64,000 nt of DNA, from contig NZ_CP117255.1 of the NCBI RefSeq assembly GCF_003240565.2, forward strand, positions 2,480,001-2,544,000, in the 5' to 3' direction. The notes beneath the pieces are model-generated. The model was not told the DNA's origin, did no database searches, and was given only the letters and a program-made list of their open reading frames with translations. Positions 41,936 to 51,466 of this stretch are shown in pieces. The position numbers and the translations under genes are program-made. Within the stretch, counting starts at the first letter, position 1, and every line of letters starts with the position of its first letter. The DNA is from Rhizobium tumorigenes (GTDB lineage Bacteria; Pseudomonadota; Alphaproteobacteria; Rhizobiales; Rhizobiaceae).

Positions 41936-42709
41936 ATGACAGCGAACGACATGAGCAAAAACATCGATGGCAAGGTAGCGGTCGTGATGGGTGCAACGCG
42001 CAACCAGGGGCGGGCCTATGCCGTCATGCTGGCGCGCAACGGCTGCCGCGGCGTGGCGGTCCACTATCATGGCGAAGCATCGCGGGGCGAAGCGGAAGAG
42101 ACCGCCGCCGAGATCAAGCATTACGGTGCCGAGGCGCTTCTGTTCAGCGCCGACCTGACAGAGGTCGCCGACGTGGTGAAATTGTTCGACGCGGTCGACG
42201 AGACGTTCGGCCAACTCGACATCGTGGTGAACACAGTCGGCAAGGTGGTCAAGAAGCCCTTCGTGGAAATTACCGAGGCCGAGTTCGACCAGAGCTTCGC
42301 GATCAACAGCAAGGCGGCCTTCTTCTGCATGCAGGAAGCCGCAAAGCGGATCGCCGACAACGGCCGGATCATCAACATCGGCACGACGCTGCAGGCGGCA
42401 ACGACCGGGCTCTACGCGATCTACGCAGGCTCAAAGGCACCGCTGGAACACTTCACACGCGCTCTTGCCAAGGAGATCGGCCACCGGGGCGTCACGGTCA
42501 ACACCGTCGCACCTGGCCCGCTCAACACCTCATTCTTCTACCCGGTGGAAACGGACGACTCGAAAGCGTTTCTCTCCGGCATGAGCCCCCAGAACCGCCT
42601 CGGCGAGATCGACGAAATCACGCCATTGATCGAGTTCCTGGTCGGCCCGGGCGGCGGCTGGGTGACAGCCCAGACCCTCTTCATCAATGGCGGCTTCATC
42701 GCCCGCTAA
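41936..42709 (+). CDS. Short-chain dehydrogenase/reductase (SDR)
   Basis: A 257-residue classical SDR with NAD(P)-binding GATRNQGRAYA (residues 19-29), a variant of TGxxxGxG, and the catalytic YAGSK (YxxxK) near residue 163. Where family members have a catalytic Ser, this one reads INIGTTLQ, so Thr may serve. AAGGAG (41923-41928) precedes ATG 41936. Substrate unknown; the divergent AraC gene probably regulates it. Confidence 0.87.
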   Translation: MTANDMSKNIDGKVAVVMGATRNQGRAYAVMLARNGCRGVAVHYHGEASRGEAEETAAEIKHYGAEALLFSADLTEVADVVKLFDAVDETFGQLDIVVNTVGKVVKKPFVEITEAEFDQSFAINSKAAFFCMQEAAKRIADNGRIINIGTTLQAATTGLYAIYAGSKAPLEHFTRALAKEIGHRGVTVNTVAPGPLNTSFFYPVETDDSKAFLSGMSPQNRLGEIDEITPLIEFLVGPGGGWVTAQTLFINGGFIAR

Positions 42710-43237
42710 GCCAATGACCAATCGGCGCCCGCCGCAAGCCGGCGCCGACCCCACCTTGAAAAAAGCCGATGAACCATCCGACCGGGCCATCGGCTGCTCG
42801 ATTTCACGCGACACCTGACAGAGGCACCACCTCGGCCTTGTCGCTCGTCGGCAAGCACGAACCGCCCGCGCGCAACGTCTCCGACCAGTTCGTCCGGGCG
42901 CCCATGTGGCCCCTCACCCTATGACCATATGCGTCCCGCCGATAGAGAGCCGCTTTCGCATTCCGTGGTACAACGTCAGTTGCCTTGATTGGGCCCTGGT
43001 CCGGCGCCGAAGCGTACGATAAGAAGCGGGCTTGTCCGTCCCGAATTACGACGTCCGGTACTTCCCTTTTTCCCGGCCTGCCCCGTCCCTCATCTAGACT
43101 TCCACCCCCCGATCTGCTATCGCCCACGGCCAATCGCCCGGTCTCGGGCCGGGCGATAGACACAATTTTGCCTTCAGGGTCGCTGACTGGCGCAGGCTGG
43201 TTGGCGGGGTGCAATCGAACCGGGGAACGGTGTTCTC
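42710..43237. other. Gap without a convincing intact gene
   Basis: After the SDR stop there is a GC-rich inverted repeat (42722-42729 with 42741-42748, no T tract). The rest shows no recognised gene. A 136-codon minus-strand frame (42804-43214) has no motif or good ribosome binding site. The right-hand part leads into the decayed rpsU copy, so this is probably the old upstream region of that gene. Confidence 0.5.
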
Positions 43238-43324
43238 GTGCAGGTACTTGTCCGCGACAACAATGTCGACTAGGCGCTCCGCGCGCTCAAGAAGAAGATG
43301 CAGCGTGAAGGAAAGATCGGATAG
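43238..43324 (+). pseudogene. rpsU: Truncated rpsU (30S ribosomal protein S21) remnant
   Basis: From GTG 43238 the translation is [11 protein letters not shown], then TAG, then [16 protein letters not shown] and a second stop at 43322. Normal S21 begins [25 protein letters not shown], so the copy has ATG to GTG, CAG to TAG at codon 12, and loses the homologous sequence after codon 25. S21 is normally about 70 residues. The TPR lipoprotein gene follows 122 bases later. A functional copy must lie elsewhere, because S21 is a ribosomal protein. Confidence 0.88.
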
Positions 43325-43446
43325 TCGTTATTTCGACGTTTTCGAATGTATCTGTGGCGGGGCGAATCATTCGCCGCCGCCATCTTAGTTTATGAACAAA
43401 TCTCTCGGCACAGCCCGATCTGACCGCATGGAAAGCGAAATCCGGA

Positions 43447-44319
43447 ATGGCATTTATGACGCATGAACAGTCCCGAACCCCGATCCGGTCCGCTTCTGTT
43501 TCCAGGGCCGGCAAGGCAGCATTGCCGCTTCTGGCGCTCGTCGCAGCGATTGGCCTTGCCGGATGCCAGACAAATTCGACCGACGCGGTTATCCGCATCG
43601 ACAAGGCGCAAGGTTCGCAGGAAAACATCTCCTCGCTGAGCTCCGTCATCGCCACCAATCCATCGGATCCGGAAGGCTACAACGTGCGTGGATCTGCCTA
43701 TGGCCGCGCCGGCGAGTTTTCCAAGTCGCTGGCCGACTTCAACCAGGCGATCCAGCTCAACCCGAAATTCTACCAGGCCTATGCCAACCGCGCGCTGGTC
43801 TACCGCAACATGGGCAAGCAGGCGGAAGCCGCCGCCGACTACTCCTCGGCGCTGCAGATCAACCCGAACTACGATGTCGCCTATATCGGCCGGGGCAATA
43901 TCTATCGCCTCGCCGGACAGGACGACCAGGCCTTCAACGACTTTTCCAAGGCGATCCAGCTCGGCACGACGGACGGACGCGCCTATCACGGCCGTGGCCT
44001 GATCTTCCAGAAGCGCGGCCAGCAGGAGAAGGCGATCGACGATTTCTCCAAGGCGATCTCGCTGTCGCCGAATTCGCCGGAGCCCTACAACGGCCGAGGC
44101 ATCTCCTATATTGCCAACAAGGATCTCGACAACGCCTTTGCCGACTTCAACCACGCCATCGACCTCGACAACAAGGTGGCGGAATCCTGGTCCAACCAGG
44201 CTCTGGTCTATGAACAACGCGGCGACAAGGCGAAGGCACAGAAGTCCTATCAGCACGCGCTCAATCTCGACCCACGCTTCCAGCCGGCCAAGGACGGCCT
44301 CGCCCGTCTTCGCGGCTGA
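43447..44319 (+). CDS. TPR-repeat lipoprotein
   Basis: A 290-residue protein with a lipoprotein signal, hydrophobic ALPLLALVAAIGLAGC, with C40 as the acylated residue after an extended basic N-terminal part. Residues 70-285 are about six tetratricopeptide repeats (for example QAIQLNPKFYQAYANRALVY, NIYRLAGQDDQAFNDFSKAI). It is probably anchored to the inner leaflet of the outer membrane or to the inner membrane and scaffolds protein interactions, similar in style to NlpI. ATG 43447 or ATG 43456 could be the start. It follows the rpsU remnant. Confidence 0.87.
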   Translation: MAFMTHEQSRTPIRSASVSRAGKAALPLLALVAAIGLAGCQTNSTDAVIRIDKAQGSQENISSLSSVIATNPSDPEGYNVRGSAYGRAGEFSKSLADFNQAIQLNPKFYQAYANRALVYRNMGKQAEAAADYSSALQINPNYDVAYIGRGNIYRLAGQDDQAFNDFSKAIQLGTTDGRAYHGRGLIFQKRGQQEKAIDDFSKAISLSPNSPEPYNGRGISYIANKDLDNAFADFNHAIDLDNKVAESWSNQALVYEQRGDKAKAQKSYQHALNLDPRFQPAKDGLARLRG

Positions 44320-44465
44320 TCGGACGATACCCCGGCGCAACCAGCGCCGGGCATTGCGGAAGGCGTCGTTTCGCAATGCCTCGTTGCAAGACCTGCCTGC
44401 GTGACGCAGTCTTCCCGAAGACGCCGCAGACTTCCTTGAGACGCCACTGACATGCGAGGCACCGC

Positions 44466-45578
44466 TTGGCCCAGTCTATATCCGCGTCCCCCAAAATCGT
44501 CGTCATCGGCGCCGGCATCGTCGGCGCATCCATCGCCTGGCATCTGGCAATGCGCGGCGCATCCGTTACCGTCGTCGCCACGAGGACCGGTGGCGACGCA
44601 ACGCCGAATTCCTTTGCCTGGATAAATGCCAGCTGGGGCAACCCGGAATTCTATTTTCGGCTACGGCTGCGCGCCATGCAGGAATGGAAGCGAATGGCCG
44701 AAGACCTGCCAACGCTGCCGCTTCAGTGGACCGGCGGCCTGTGCTTCGACTTATCCGTTGGTCAGTTGGAAGCCTATGCCGTCGAGCATGGTGGCTGGGG
44801 CTACGATCTGCGCTCCGTCACCCGCGACGAAATCCGCGCCATCGAACCGCACCTGACGAATCCGCCGGAATTTGCTCTGTTTGCGGCCGAGGAAGGCTCC
44901 ATCGAGCCCGAAATCGCTGCCCGCTGCCTGCTGGGAGATGCCTTCCGCCTTGGCACGACATTCCTGCCAAATCTCGTCGTTGAAGCGCTCATCGAGAAAG
45001 AGGGTCGCATCGTCGGCATCAGGACGGCCGATGGCCCGGTCATGGCCGATCATGTCGTGCTGGCTGCCGGCACGGGGTCGGCCGCAATCGCTGCTTCCGT
45101 TGGCATCCACCTGCCGGTTACATCGCCGCCCGGCCTCATCGTTCATTCGAAGCCATACGCAAAGCGCTTGAACGGCCTTGTCGTCGCGCCGCATCTGCAT
45201 ATGCGCCAGACAACAGAGGGCCGTATTATCGCCGGCGGCGATTTTGGCGGCAGCGATCCCGGCAGCGATCCGCAGGGCGTCGCCGACCGCCTGTTTGCCG
45301 AGGTGCGGACGATGCTGGACAATGCTGCGGATCTGGAGCTCGAAACATACACCGTCGGATACCGCCCGACTCCCATCGATGGCTTCCCCATCATCGGCGA
45401 TACCGGGCAAGCGCCGGGCCTATACCTCGCCGTGATGCATTCCGGCGTCACCCTGGCGGCACTGGTCGGCCTGCTGGCGGCCAACGAAATCATTGGTGGC
45501 ACGCTCGACGCCTCCCTGGCGCCGCTGCGTTTTAGCCGGTTCACGTCCGGCACCCCTCTGATCAAGCACGGCCGCTGA
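44466..45578 (+). CDS. FAD-dependent oxidoreductase (DAO family)
   Basis: A 370-residue flavoprotein. VVIGAGIVGASIAWHLA near residue 11-28 is the FAD-binding Rossmann motif, and the C-terminal GYRPTPIDGFPIIGDTG and YLAVMHSGVTLA match the glycine/D-amino-acid oxidase group. No ATG fits: the frame starts at TTG 44466 with GAGG six bases upstream. The substrate is unknown; an amine or imino acid is likely. It is independent of the sox operon. Confidence 0.85.
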   Translation: MAQSISASPKIVVIGAGIVGASIAWHLAMRGASVTVVATRTGGDATPNSFAWINASWGNPEFYFRLRLRAMQEWKRMAEDLPTLPLQWTGGLCFDLSVGQLEAYAVEHGGWGYDLRSVTRDEIRAIEPHLTNPPEFALFAAEEGSIEPEIAARCLLGDAFRLGTTFLPNLVVEALIEKEGRIVGIRTADGPVMADHVVLAAGTGSAAIAASVGIHLPVTSPPGLIVHSKPYAKRLNGLVVAPHLHMRQTTEGRIIAGGDFGGSDPGSDPQGVADRLFAEVRTMLDNAADLELETYTVGYRPTPIDGFPIIGDTGQAPGLYLAVMHSGVTLAALVGLLAANEIIGGTLDASLAPLRFSRFTSGTPLIKHGR

Positions 45579-45600
45579 CGCGCGCCGGCGAAATCGGCAC

Positions 45601-45825
45601 TCAGCGGGTCATGATATAGCCGACGAAGGCGACAACCACGAAGATGAGCACGCCACCGACCAGTCCCGCATGTCCAAAAAACCCGCCTGCCATGGCAATC
45701 AGCAGTGCCGCCACGAACACGCTCAGCAGTTTGGCGCCGTTCAGGAATAGGGAATAGGTCTTCTCGTGCTCGTTATAGTCCATCGGAGCGCCGGTTTCGG
45801 ATGGACCGGTCGGATGTTCTGCCAT
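45601..45825 (-). CDS. aa3-type cytochrome c oxidase subunit IV-like protein
   Basis: A 74-residue protein. An N-terminal soluble part (MDYNEHEKTYSLFLNGAK) precedes two hydrophobic segments (residues 32-50 and 53-71, GGVLIFVVVAFVGYIM). The HEKTYSLF motif and size match the alphaproteobacterial subunit IV of aa3 oxidase (PF07835 group). AGAGGAGG lies before ATG 45825. No other oxidase genes are in the window, so it is a stand-alone locus. Confidence 0.85.
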   Translation of the reverse strand: MAEHPTGPSETGAPMDYNEHEKTYSLFLNGAKLLSVFVAALLIAMAGGFFGHAGLVGGVLIFVVVAFVGYIMTR

Positions 45826-46021
45826 GGTATTTCCTCCTCTTGCGCGCCGATCGACCAATGCCCTTACAACAAGGCGCGGTCGATGGCTCTCCCTCGCCGA
45901 TGCTCTCATAAAGCGAGACAAGAGGCAATGCGCGACGCCCTCGCAGCAGGAGATGAGGCTCAGGCCTGCCGCAGCGCTCCAGCACGGTTGGCCGCAGCAA
46001 AGCGCGCGGTCGGAAGGATCG

Positions 46022-46711
46022 TCAGCGCGTCGAGCCCATGGCTTCCGAACGCTGGAACATCATGCGTCGCTCGTAGGGCTCGGAAATGAAGAAGGGAAAG
46101 CGCTCGTAGAGGGCGCTTCGCACTTCTCGTGTGCGCGTCGCCATCAAGGTCAGCGGTATATTGTATTTTCCGACGCCTATTTGTGCCGGAACAACCGTAT
46201 CGGCGGAAAACACCCGTTTGTAGAATGGTGCATGTTGCGGACTGACCAGTTGCAGCACGCGGTCGGCATCGAAGTAGTCGGCCGCCATTGAGGCGATCCG
46301 CAGGGTGAGATACGGCAAGGCCGGCATTTCACCGATGATCTCGGGATCGGCAGCGAAACGGACAGGATCGATCAGCGTCATGCCGCTGTCGAGAAAAGCA
46401 TCGATCTCCTTCGGGTACATATCGCGGGTAATGCTGATGCGGTGATCCGGCGTAACATGGTGAATACGCACCGTGCTGATCAGCCGTTCGTCGAAATAGA
46501 CGCCAAATACATAGGCATGATCGTCGAAATCGACGGCATCGATGAGCTTGGCGCCATCGAGTGTCAGGATGTTGGCGAGCTTGTAGGCGCGGTATCGCAT
46601 CCTCGCCACCTCTTCCATGTCTTCCTGTGTTTCAACGCGCCGGTATTCGATGTGATCCAGAACTTCCAGAAGCTTGTTTGAGAAACTACTTTGAACAACT
46701 TCTTTATGCAT
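46022..46711 (-). CDS. N-acyl amino acid synthase FeeM-like protein
   Basis: A 229-residue GNAT-fold protein resembling the FeeM/LuxI-like group of acyl-ACP-dependent N-acyl transferases. Features are YRRVETQEDMEEVARMRYRA near residue 22, FGVYFDERLISTVRIHHVTP near 70, and LPYLTLRIASMAADYFDADR near 130, with the core layout of autoinducer-synthase homologues. It may make N-acyl amino acids or a lipid-like signal. The start is ATG 46711; the frame is open to 46771 but lacks a better site. It lies on the same strand, downstream of the GGDEF/EAL gene. Confidence 0.72.
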   Translation of the reverse strand: MHKEVVQSSFSNKLLEVLDHIEYRRVETQEDMEEVARMRYRAYKLANILTLDGAKLIDAVDFDDHAYVFGVYFDERLISTVRIHHVTPDHRISITRDMYPKEIDAFLDSGMTLIDPVRFAADPEIIGEMPALPYLTLRIASMAADYFDADRVLQLVSPQHAPFYKRVFSADTVVPAQIGVGKYNIPLTLMATRTREVRSALYERFPFFISEPYERRMMFQRSEAMGSTR

Positions 46712-46771
46712 GACGCCAACGCCCTGAATTCCCAATAGGCGATTAATGCGTGAGCGCGATCCAACTCGCAA

Positions 46772-46898
46772 TGAGTGATTAAAAATTAATTAAGATACAT
46801 TTTATTAGGGTTAACGTCATTCAATTAAGCAAATAAAATCAATATCATAAGGAATTCAGTGTATTAAAATGTGATTTTTTAGCGAAATTTCATATTTT
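46772..46898. promoter_or_regulatory. AT-rich intergenic region, probable promoter
   Basis: A run of 127 bases, strongly AT-rich (for example AAAAATTAATTAAGATACAT at 46780-46799) in a GC-rich genome, sits between the EAL gene stop and the FeeM-like gene start. It probably carries the promoter of the FeeM-like gene. I could not identify an exact operator. Confidence 0.4.
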
Positions 46899-49202
46899 CT
46901 ACGCGACGTATTCAACGACTGTTGCCGCGCGTTTGGCATCGAGAACTGCCACCATCGACAGCAGCGCAGCATTCGCAACGGGCTTCGAAAACACATAGCC
47001 CTGCACGAAATCTGCACAGTGATACTGGTTGATGAGGTGGAGCTGGTCCTGCGTCTCGACTCCCTCGACCACGATCTGAAGTCCTAACTCGCGGGAGAGA
47101 TTGACAGTACCGCGGAGCAGCTTGAGCCGGCGTTCGTCCTCGGTGATGTTGCGCACGAACGAGCGGTCGATCTTGACGACATCGATCGGCAGTGAGTCCA
47201 GGTAGGACAGGCTGGAAAAGCCGGTGCCGAAGTCGTCGATGGCAATGGTGATTCCCATGCTGCGCAGCTCGGTCAGGATGGCCCCCACCGTCGCAAGCTC
47301 ATCCATAAGGCAGCTTTCCGTGACCTCCAGATGGAGGCGCGCCGGCGCCAGGCCCGATCCAGCCAGTGCCTTGCGCACGACAGATACGATGGCACTGCTG
47401 CGCAGGTCCTGGACGGAAAGGTTGACAGAAACGGAAATCGTTTCAGGCCAGGTCATGCAATCGTGGCATGCAAGGTCGAGGATATGGTGGGTGATGCCGG
47501 AAACGATACCCATGTCCTCGGCAATCTGCACGAAGGTGTCCGGCGGGACCATGCCTCGTTCGGGATGGTTCCAGCGTGACAGGGCTTCGCAACAATCGAT
47601 GCGGCTGCCATCGGGCAGGAACATAGGCTGATAGACGACATGCAACTGGCCCTTCTCTATGGCCTCGCGCAGATCGTCCTTGAGCTTCTGACGCTCTATG
47701 TAGCGCTCGTCCATTTCTTCCTCGAAGGCCGAGCAGCTTCCCTTGGAACGGGATTTCGCCTCGAAAAGCGCGAGGTCGGCCTTGATCTGCCATTCCTCCG
47801 GACGGAACTCTTGGCTGCCGATGATGACATAGCCTGCACTGACAGAGATCCGGAAGGTGGTGTCATCGACCTCGTAGTTGCCGCCGATGGCCGCATGCAG
47901 CATCCGTATGCGCTGATCGAGATCGGCTGCATCGTCCTCGTTGGGAAAGAAAACCACGAACTGGTCGCCCATCAACCGCGCCACCAGTGCGACGCCCTTC
48001 GCCTCCCGTTTCAGCCGGGCTGCGATCATGGCCAGGAGGTGGTCGCCGACGATATGCCCCTTGATATCGTTGACATGCTTGAACTCGTCGATGTCGAGAA
48101 CGGCAAAGCCGATCGTTCCAGGCTTCGCACGCGCCAGAATGCTCTCCTTGACGCGATCGATGAAATATTCGCGGTTAGGCAGGCCGGTCAGCGCGTCGTA
48201 GCGCACCATATGCAGGATCTTGCGTTCAGCGCGGATACGGGAGGTCACATCCTCGAAGATCAGGATGACGACTCCGTCGCCACGGCGGCTGGCCGAAAAT
48301 TCAAGGAACAGGTTTTCGCTGAACTGGATGAGCGTCCGCGACAGGGAACCGTCGACAAGCTGCGCCAACTGGCGCTGGATCAACCCGGGCAGTGAACCGT
48401 CGATAAAGGAAGTGCGCACGCCATAGCGCAGCACCACGTCGAGTTCGCAATCCTTGAGCTGCTCCTGGTTTGTAAGATGAAGCAGTTCGCAGGCCTTGCG
48501 GTTGACGACAAGAATGCGATTGTTCGCATCCAGCATGAACAGACCGTGCGTCATGTTGTTCAGCGCCGTGTCGAAGCGGTCGTTGATCAGCGAGATCTCG
48601 CGCGCCGCAATCACGTTCATGTAAAGAAATTCCCGCACGCCTGTAGCCATCGATCGCGTCGTCAGAACGAACGGGATGAGCGTCACTGACAACAGCTGCA
48701 TGTAGGGATCGCGCAATAGCAGAAAGCCGAGACTGATCGGCACCGACACGGAGATTGTCTGAAGGTTGACGGCCTTGGAAGACCCGTAGTTGCGCCCGAC
48801 AACCGCCACCATCGAGGCGAGCGTCACCGCGACGCAAGCGATCTCGGCGAACATGTCCTGCAGCACCAGCACGGCAAATCCGCTACCGATGCCCAGCAGA
48901 GTGGTCGTTGAGACGCCCCCATACAGATAGCGACGCTCCCACAGCGCAATATCCTCACGGCTCATGGCGGCCTTGTCGGAGATGTCGAAGCGGTGGAACC
49001 AGTAGATGCGATAGGCACAGACGGCAATGAAGACAGCGGTGAGGTAGAGGTAGAAATGCGACCCGGATTTTGAAAATACGGCAGCGTAGGTCATGATCTG
49101 CACGATCATGCCCGTGAAAAGCGTGCTGCGATTTCCAAACAGTGAACTTACGAATGACAGGTAGACATCTGTCGGAACGCCGTTCGGGTCTTGAGGCTTC
49201 AT
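46899..49202 (-). CDS. Membrane-anchored GGDEF/EAL protein, degenerate GGDEF
   Basis: A 767-residue protein. Residues 25-195 contain about six hydrophobic segments. Residues 205-320 are PAS-like (RFDTALNNMTHGLFMLDANN). The GGDEF domain (about 330-500) has the signature MGDQF instead of GGDEF near residue 409, so diguanylate cyclase activity is doubtful. The EAL domain (about 515-755) keeps EAL in CEALSRWNHPERG, EVTES, IDDFGTGFSSL, KIDRSF and EGVET, so phosphodiesterase activity is likely and would lower cyclic di-GMP. It ends just before the FeeM-like gene on the same strand. Confidence 0.92.
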   Translation of the reverse strand: MKPQDPNGVPTDVYLSFVSSLFGNRSTLFTGMIVQIMTYAAVFSKSGSHFYLYLTAVFIAVCAYRIYWFHRFDISDKAAMSREDIALWERRYLYGGVSTTTLLGIGSGFAVLVLQDMFAEIACVAVTLASMVAVVGRNYGSSKAVNLQTISVSVPISLGFLLLRDPYMQLLSVTLIPFVLTTRSMATGVREFLYMNVIAAREISLINDRFDTALNNMTHGLFMLDANNRILVVNRKACELLHLTNQEQLKDCELDVVLRYGVRTSFIDGSLPGLIQRQLAQLVDGSLSRTLIQFSENLFLEFSASRRGDGVVILIFEDVTSRIRAERKILHMVRYDALTGLPNREYFIDRVKESILARAKPGTIGFAVLDIDEFKHVNDIKGHIVGDHLLAMIAARLKREAKGVALVARLMGDQFVVFFPNEDDAADLDQRIRMLHAAIGGNYEVDDTTFRISVSAGYVIIGSQEFRPEEWQIKADLALFEAKSRSKGSCSAFEEEMDERYIERQKLKDDLREAIEKGQLHVVYQPMFLPDGSRIDCCEALSRWNHPERGMVPPDTFVQIAEDMGIVSGITHHILDLACHDCMTWPETISVSVNLSVQDLRSSAIVSVVRKALAGSGLAPARLHLEVTESCLMDELATVGAILTELRSMGITIAIDDFGTGFSSLSYLDSLPIDVVKIDRSFVRNITEDERRLKLLRGTVNLSRELGLQIVVEGVETQDQLHLINQYHCADFVQGYVFSKPVANAALLSMVAVLDAKRAATVVEYVA

Positions 49203-49391
49203 CCACAGTCCCCCTGATACGCGGCAGACAATAGGTCAAACCCCTTAAAAAATAATTGCCCAAAAGGCCGTTAACGGACCGGCATTAACGATTGCAACGT
49301 CTATCGAGTAAACGCCACAGTATTGAAACTTCTCTTTTACCGCGATTTTTTAATAGCCAAACTCACCCTGCCTTTAGGTCAGCAACACGGC
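49203..49391. other. AT-rich gap between EAL gene and TRAP binding-protein gene
   Basis: A 189-base stretch, partly AT-rich, with no open frame. It holds the promoter of the GGDEF/EAL gene (minus strand) and the end of the TRAP binding-protein gene. No clear terminator was seen. Confidence 0.4.
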
Positions 49392-50570
<1,179 letters not shown>

Positions 50571-50694
50571 CTAAACATTTCGACCCCCGCGTTTCAACCC
50601 TCAGCATTCCCGCAGACAGCGCGGAATCTTGACTTCGCTGGCATTCTGCGTTCCTAACGATCTTATAAATCGGGCATTTTTACCGGAGACTTGC

Positions 50695-51453
50695 ATGTCC
50701 AAGCCAATCATCGCCATTCCTGCCGACTTCCGGACGATGGAGAATGGCGGATGGCATGCAGTCCAGCACCAGTATATCCGCGCCGCCATCAATGCCGCAG
50801 GCCTGATGGCGCTGATCGTGCCCGCCATAAAAGAGGGCTACGATATCGACGCCATACTCGACCGCGTCGACGGCGTGCTGGTGTCCGGCGCCGCGAGCAA
50901 CGTCCACCCATCGCTCTATGGCAGGGAGGCCACCGAAGAACACGGGCCCTTCGACCCGGCCCGTGACGCGACCTCGCTTCCGCTGATCCGCCATGCCATT
51001 GATCGCGGCATGCCGCTGCTCGCCATCTGTCGCGGCATCCAGGAACTGAACGTCGCACTCGGCGGCACGCTCGACAGCGAGATTCAGGAGAAGCCCGGCC
51101 GCGACGATCATCGTAAACCGCCGGTGCCAGAGCGCGACGCCATGTATGCCATCCGCCAGACAGTGCGGATCAGGGAAGGCTCCTGCATCGCCCGCTATCT
51201 CGGCAGCGAGGATATTCTCGTCAATTCGCTGCATCGCCAGGCCATCGCCATCCCGGCTACGCGCCTCCAGGTCGAGGCAACGGCGCCGGACGGAACAGTC
51301 GAGGCCGTCTCGGTGATCGATGCCAAGGGATTTGCCGTTGGTGTCCAGTGGCATCCGGAATATTGGGCCGAGACCGATACGCCGTCGCGGCAGCTATTCG
51401 AAGCCTATGGCGACGCGGTCCGCGCCTACGTGGCGGCCCGCGCGACGCGGTAG
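50695..51453 (+). CDS. Gamma-glutamyl-gamma-aminobutyrate hydrolase family protein (PuuD-like)
   Basis: A 252-residue class I glutamine-amidotransferase-type hydrolase. Catalytic C112 lies in LLAICRGIQELN, H220 and E222 in VQWHPEY. Relatives hydrolyse gamma-glutamyl-GABA in putrescine breakdown. The ornithine decarboxylase about 7.3 kb downstream is a possible polyamine connection, but the two are not clustered. CCGGAG supports ATG 50695. It is divergent from the TRAP binding protein (193-base gap). Confidence 0.87.
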   Translation: MSKPIIAIPADFRTMENGGWHAVQHQYIRAAINAAGLMALIVPAIKEGYDIDAILDRVDGVLVSGAASNVHPSLYGREATEEHGPFDPARDATSLPLIRHAIDRGMPLLAICRGIQELNVALGGTLDSEIQEKPGRDDHRKPPVPERDAMYAIRQTVRIREGSCIARYLGSEDILVNSLHRQAIAIPATRLQVEATAPDGTVEAVSVIDAKGFAVGVQWHPEYWAETDTPSRQLFEAYGDAVRAYVAARATR

Positions 51454-51466
51454 GGCAGGCCCTGCA

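Noticed and set aside
42722..42748. GC-rich inverted repeat after the SDR gene as a terminator
   Set aside because: The stem is strong, but no T tract follows on either strand.
42804..43214. A 136-codon minus-strand frame in the gap before the rpsU remnant
   Set aside because: No ribosome binding site of note and no recognisable motif; likely chance in GC-rich DNA.
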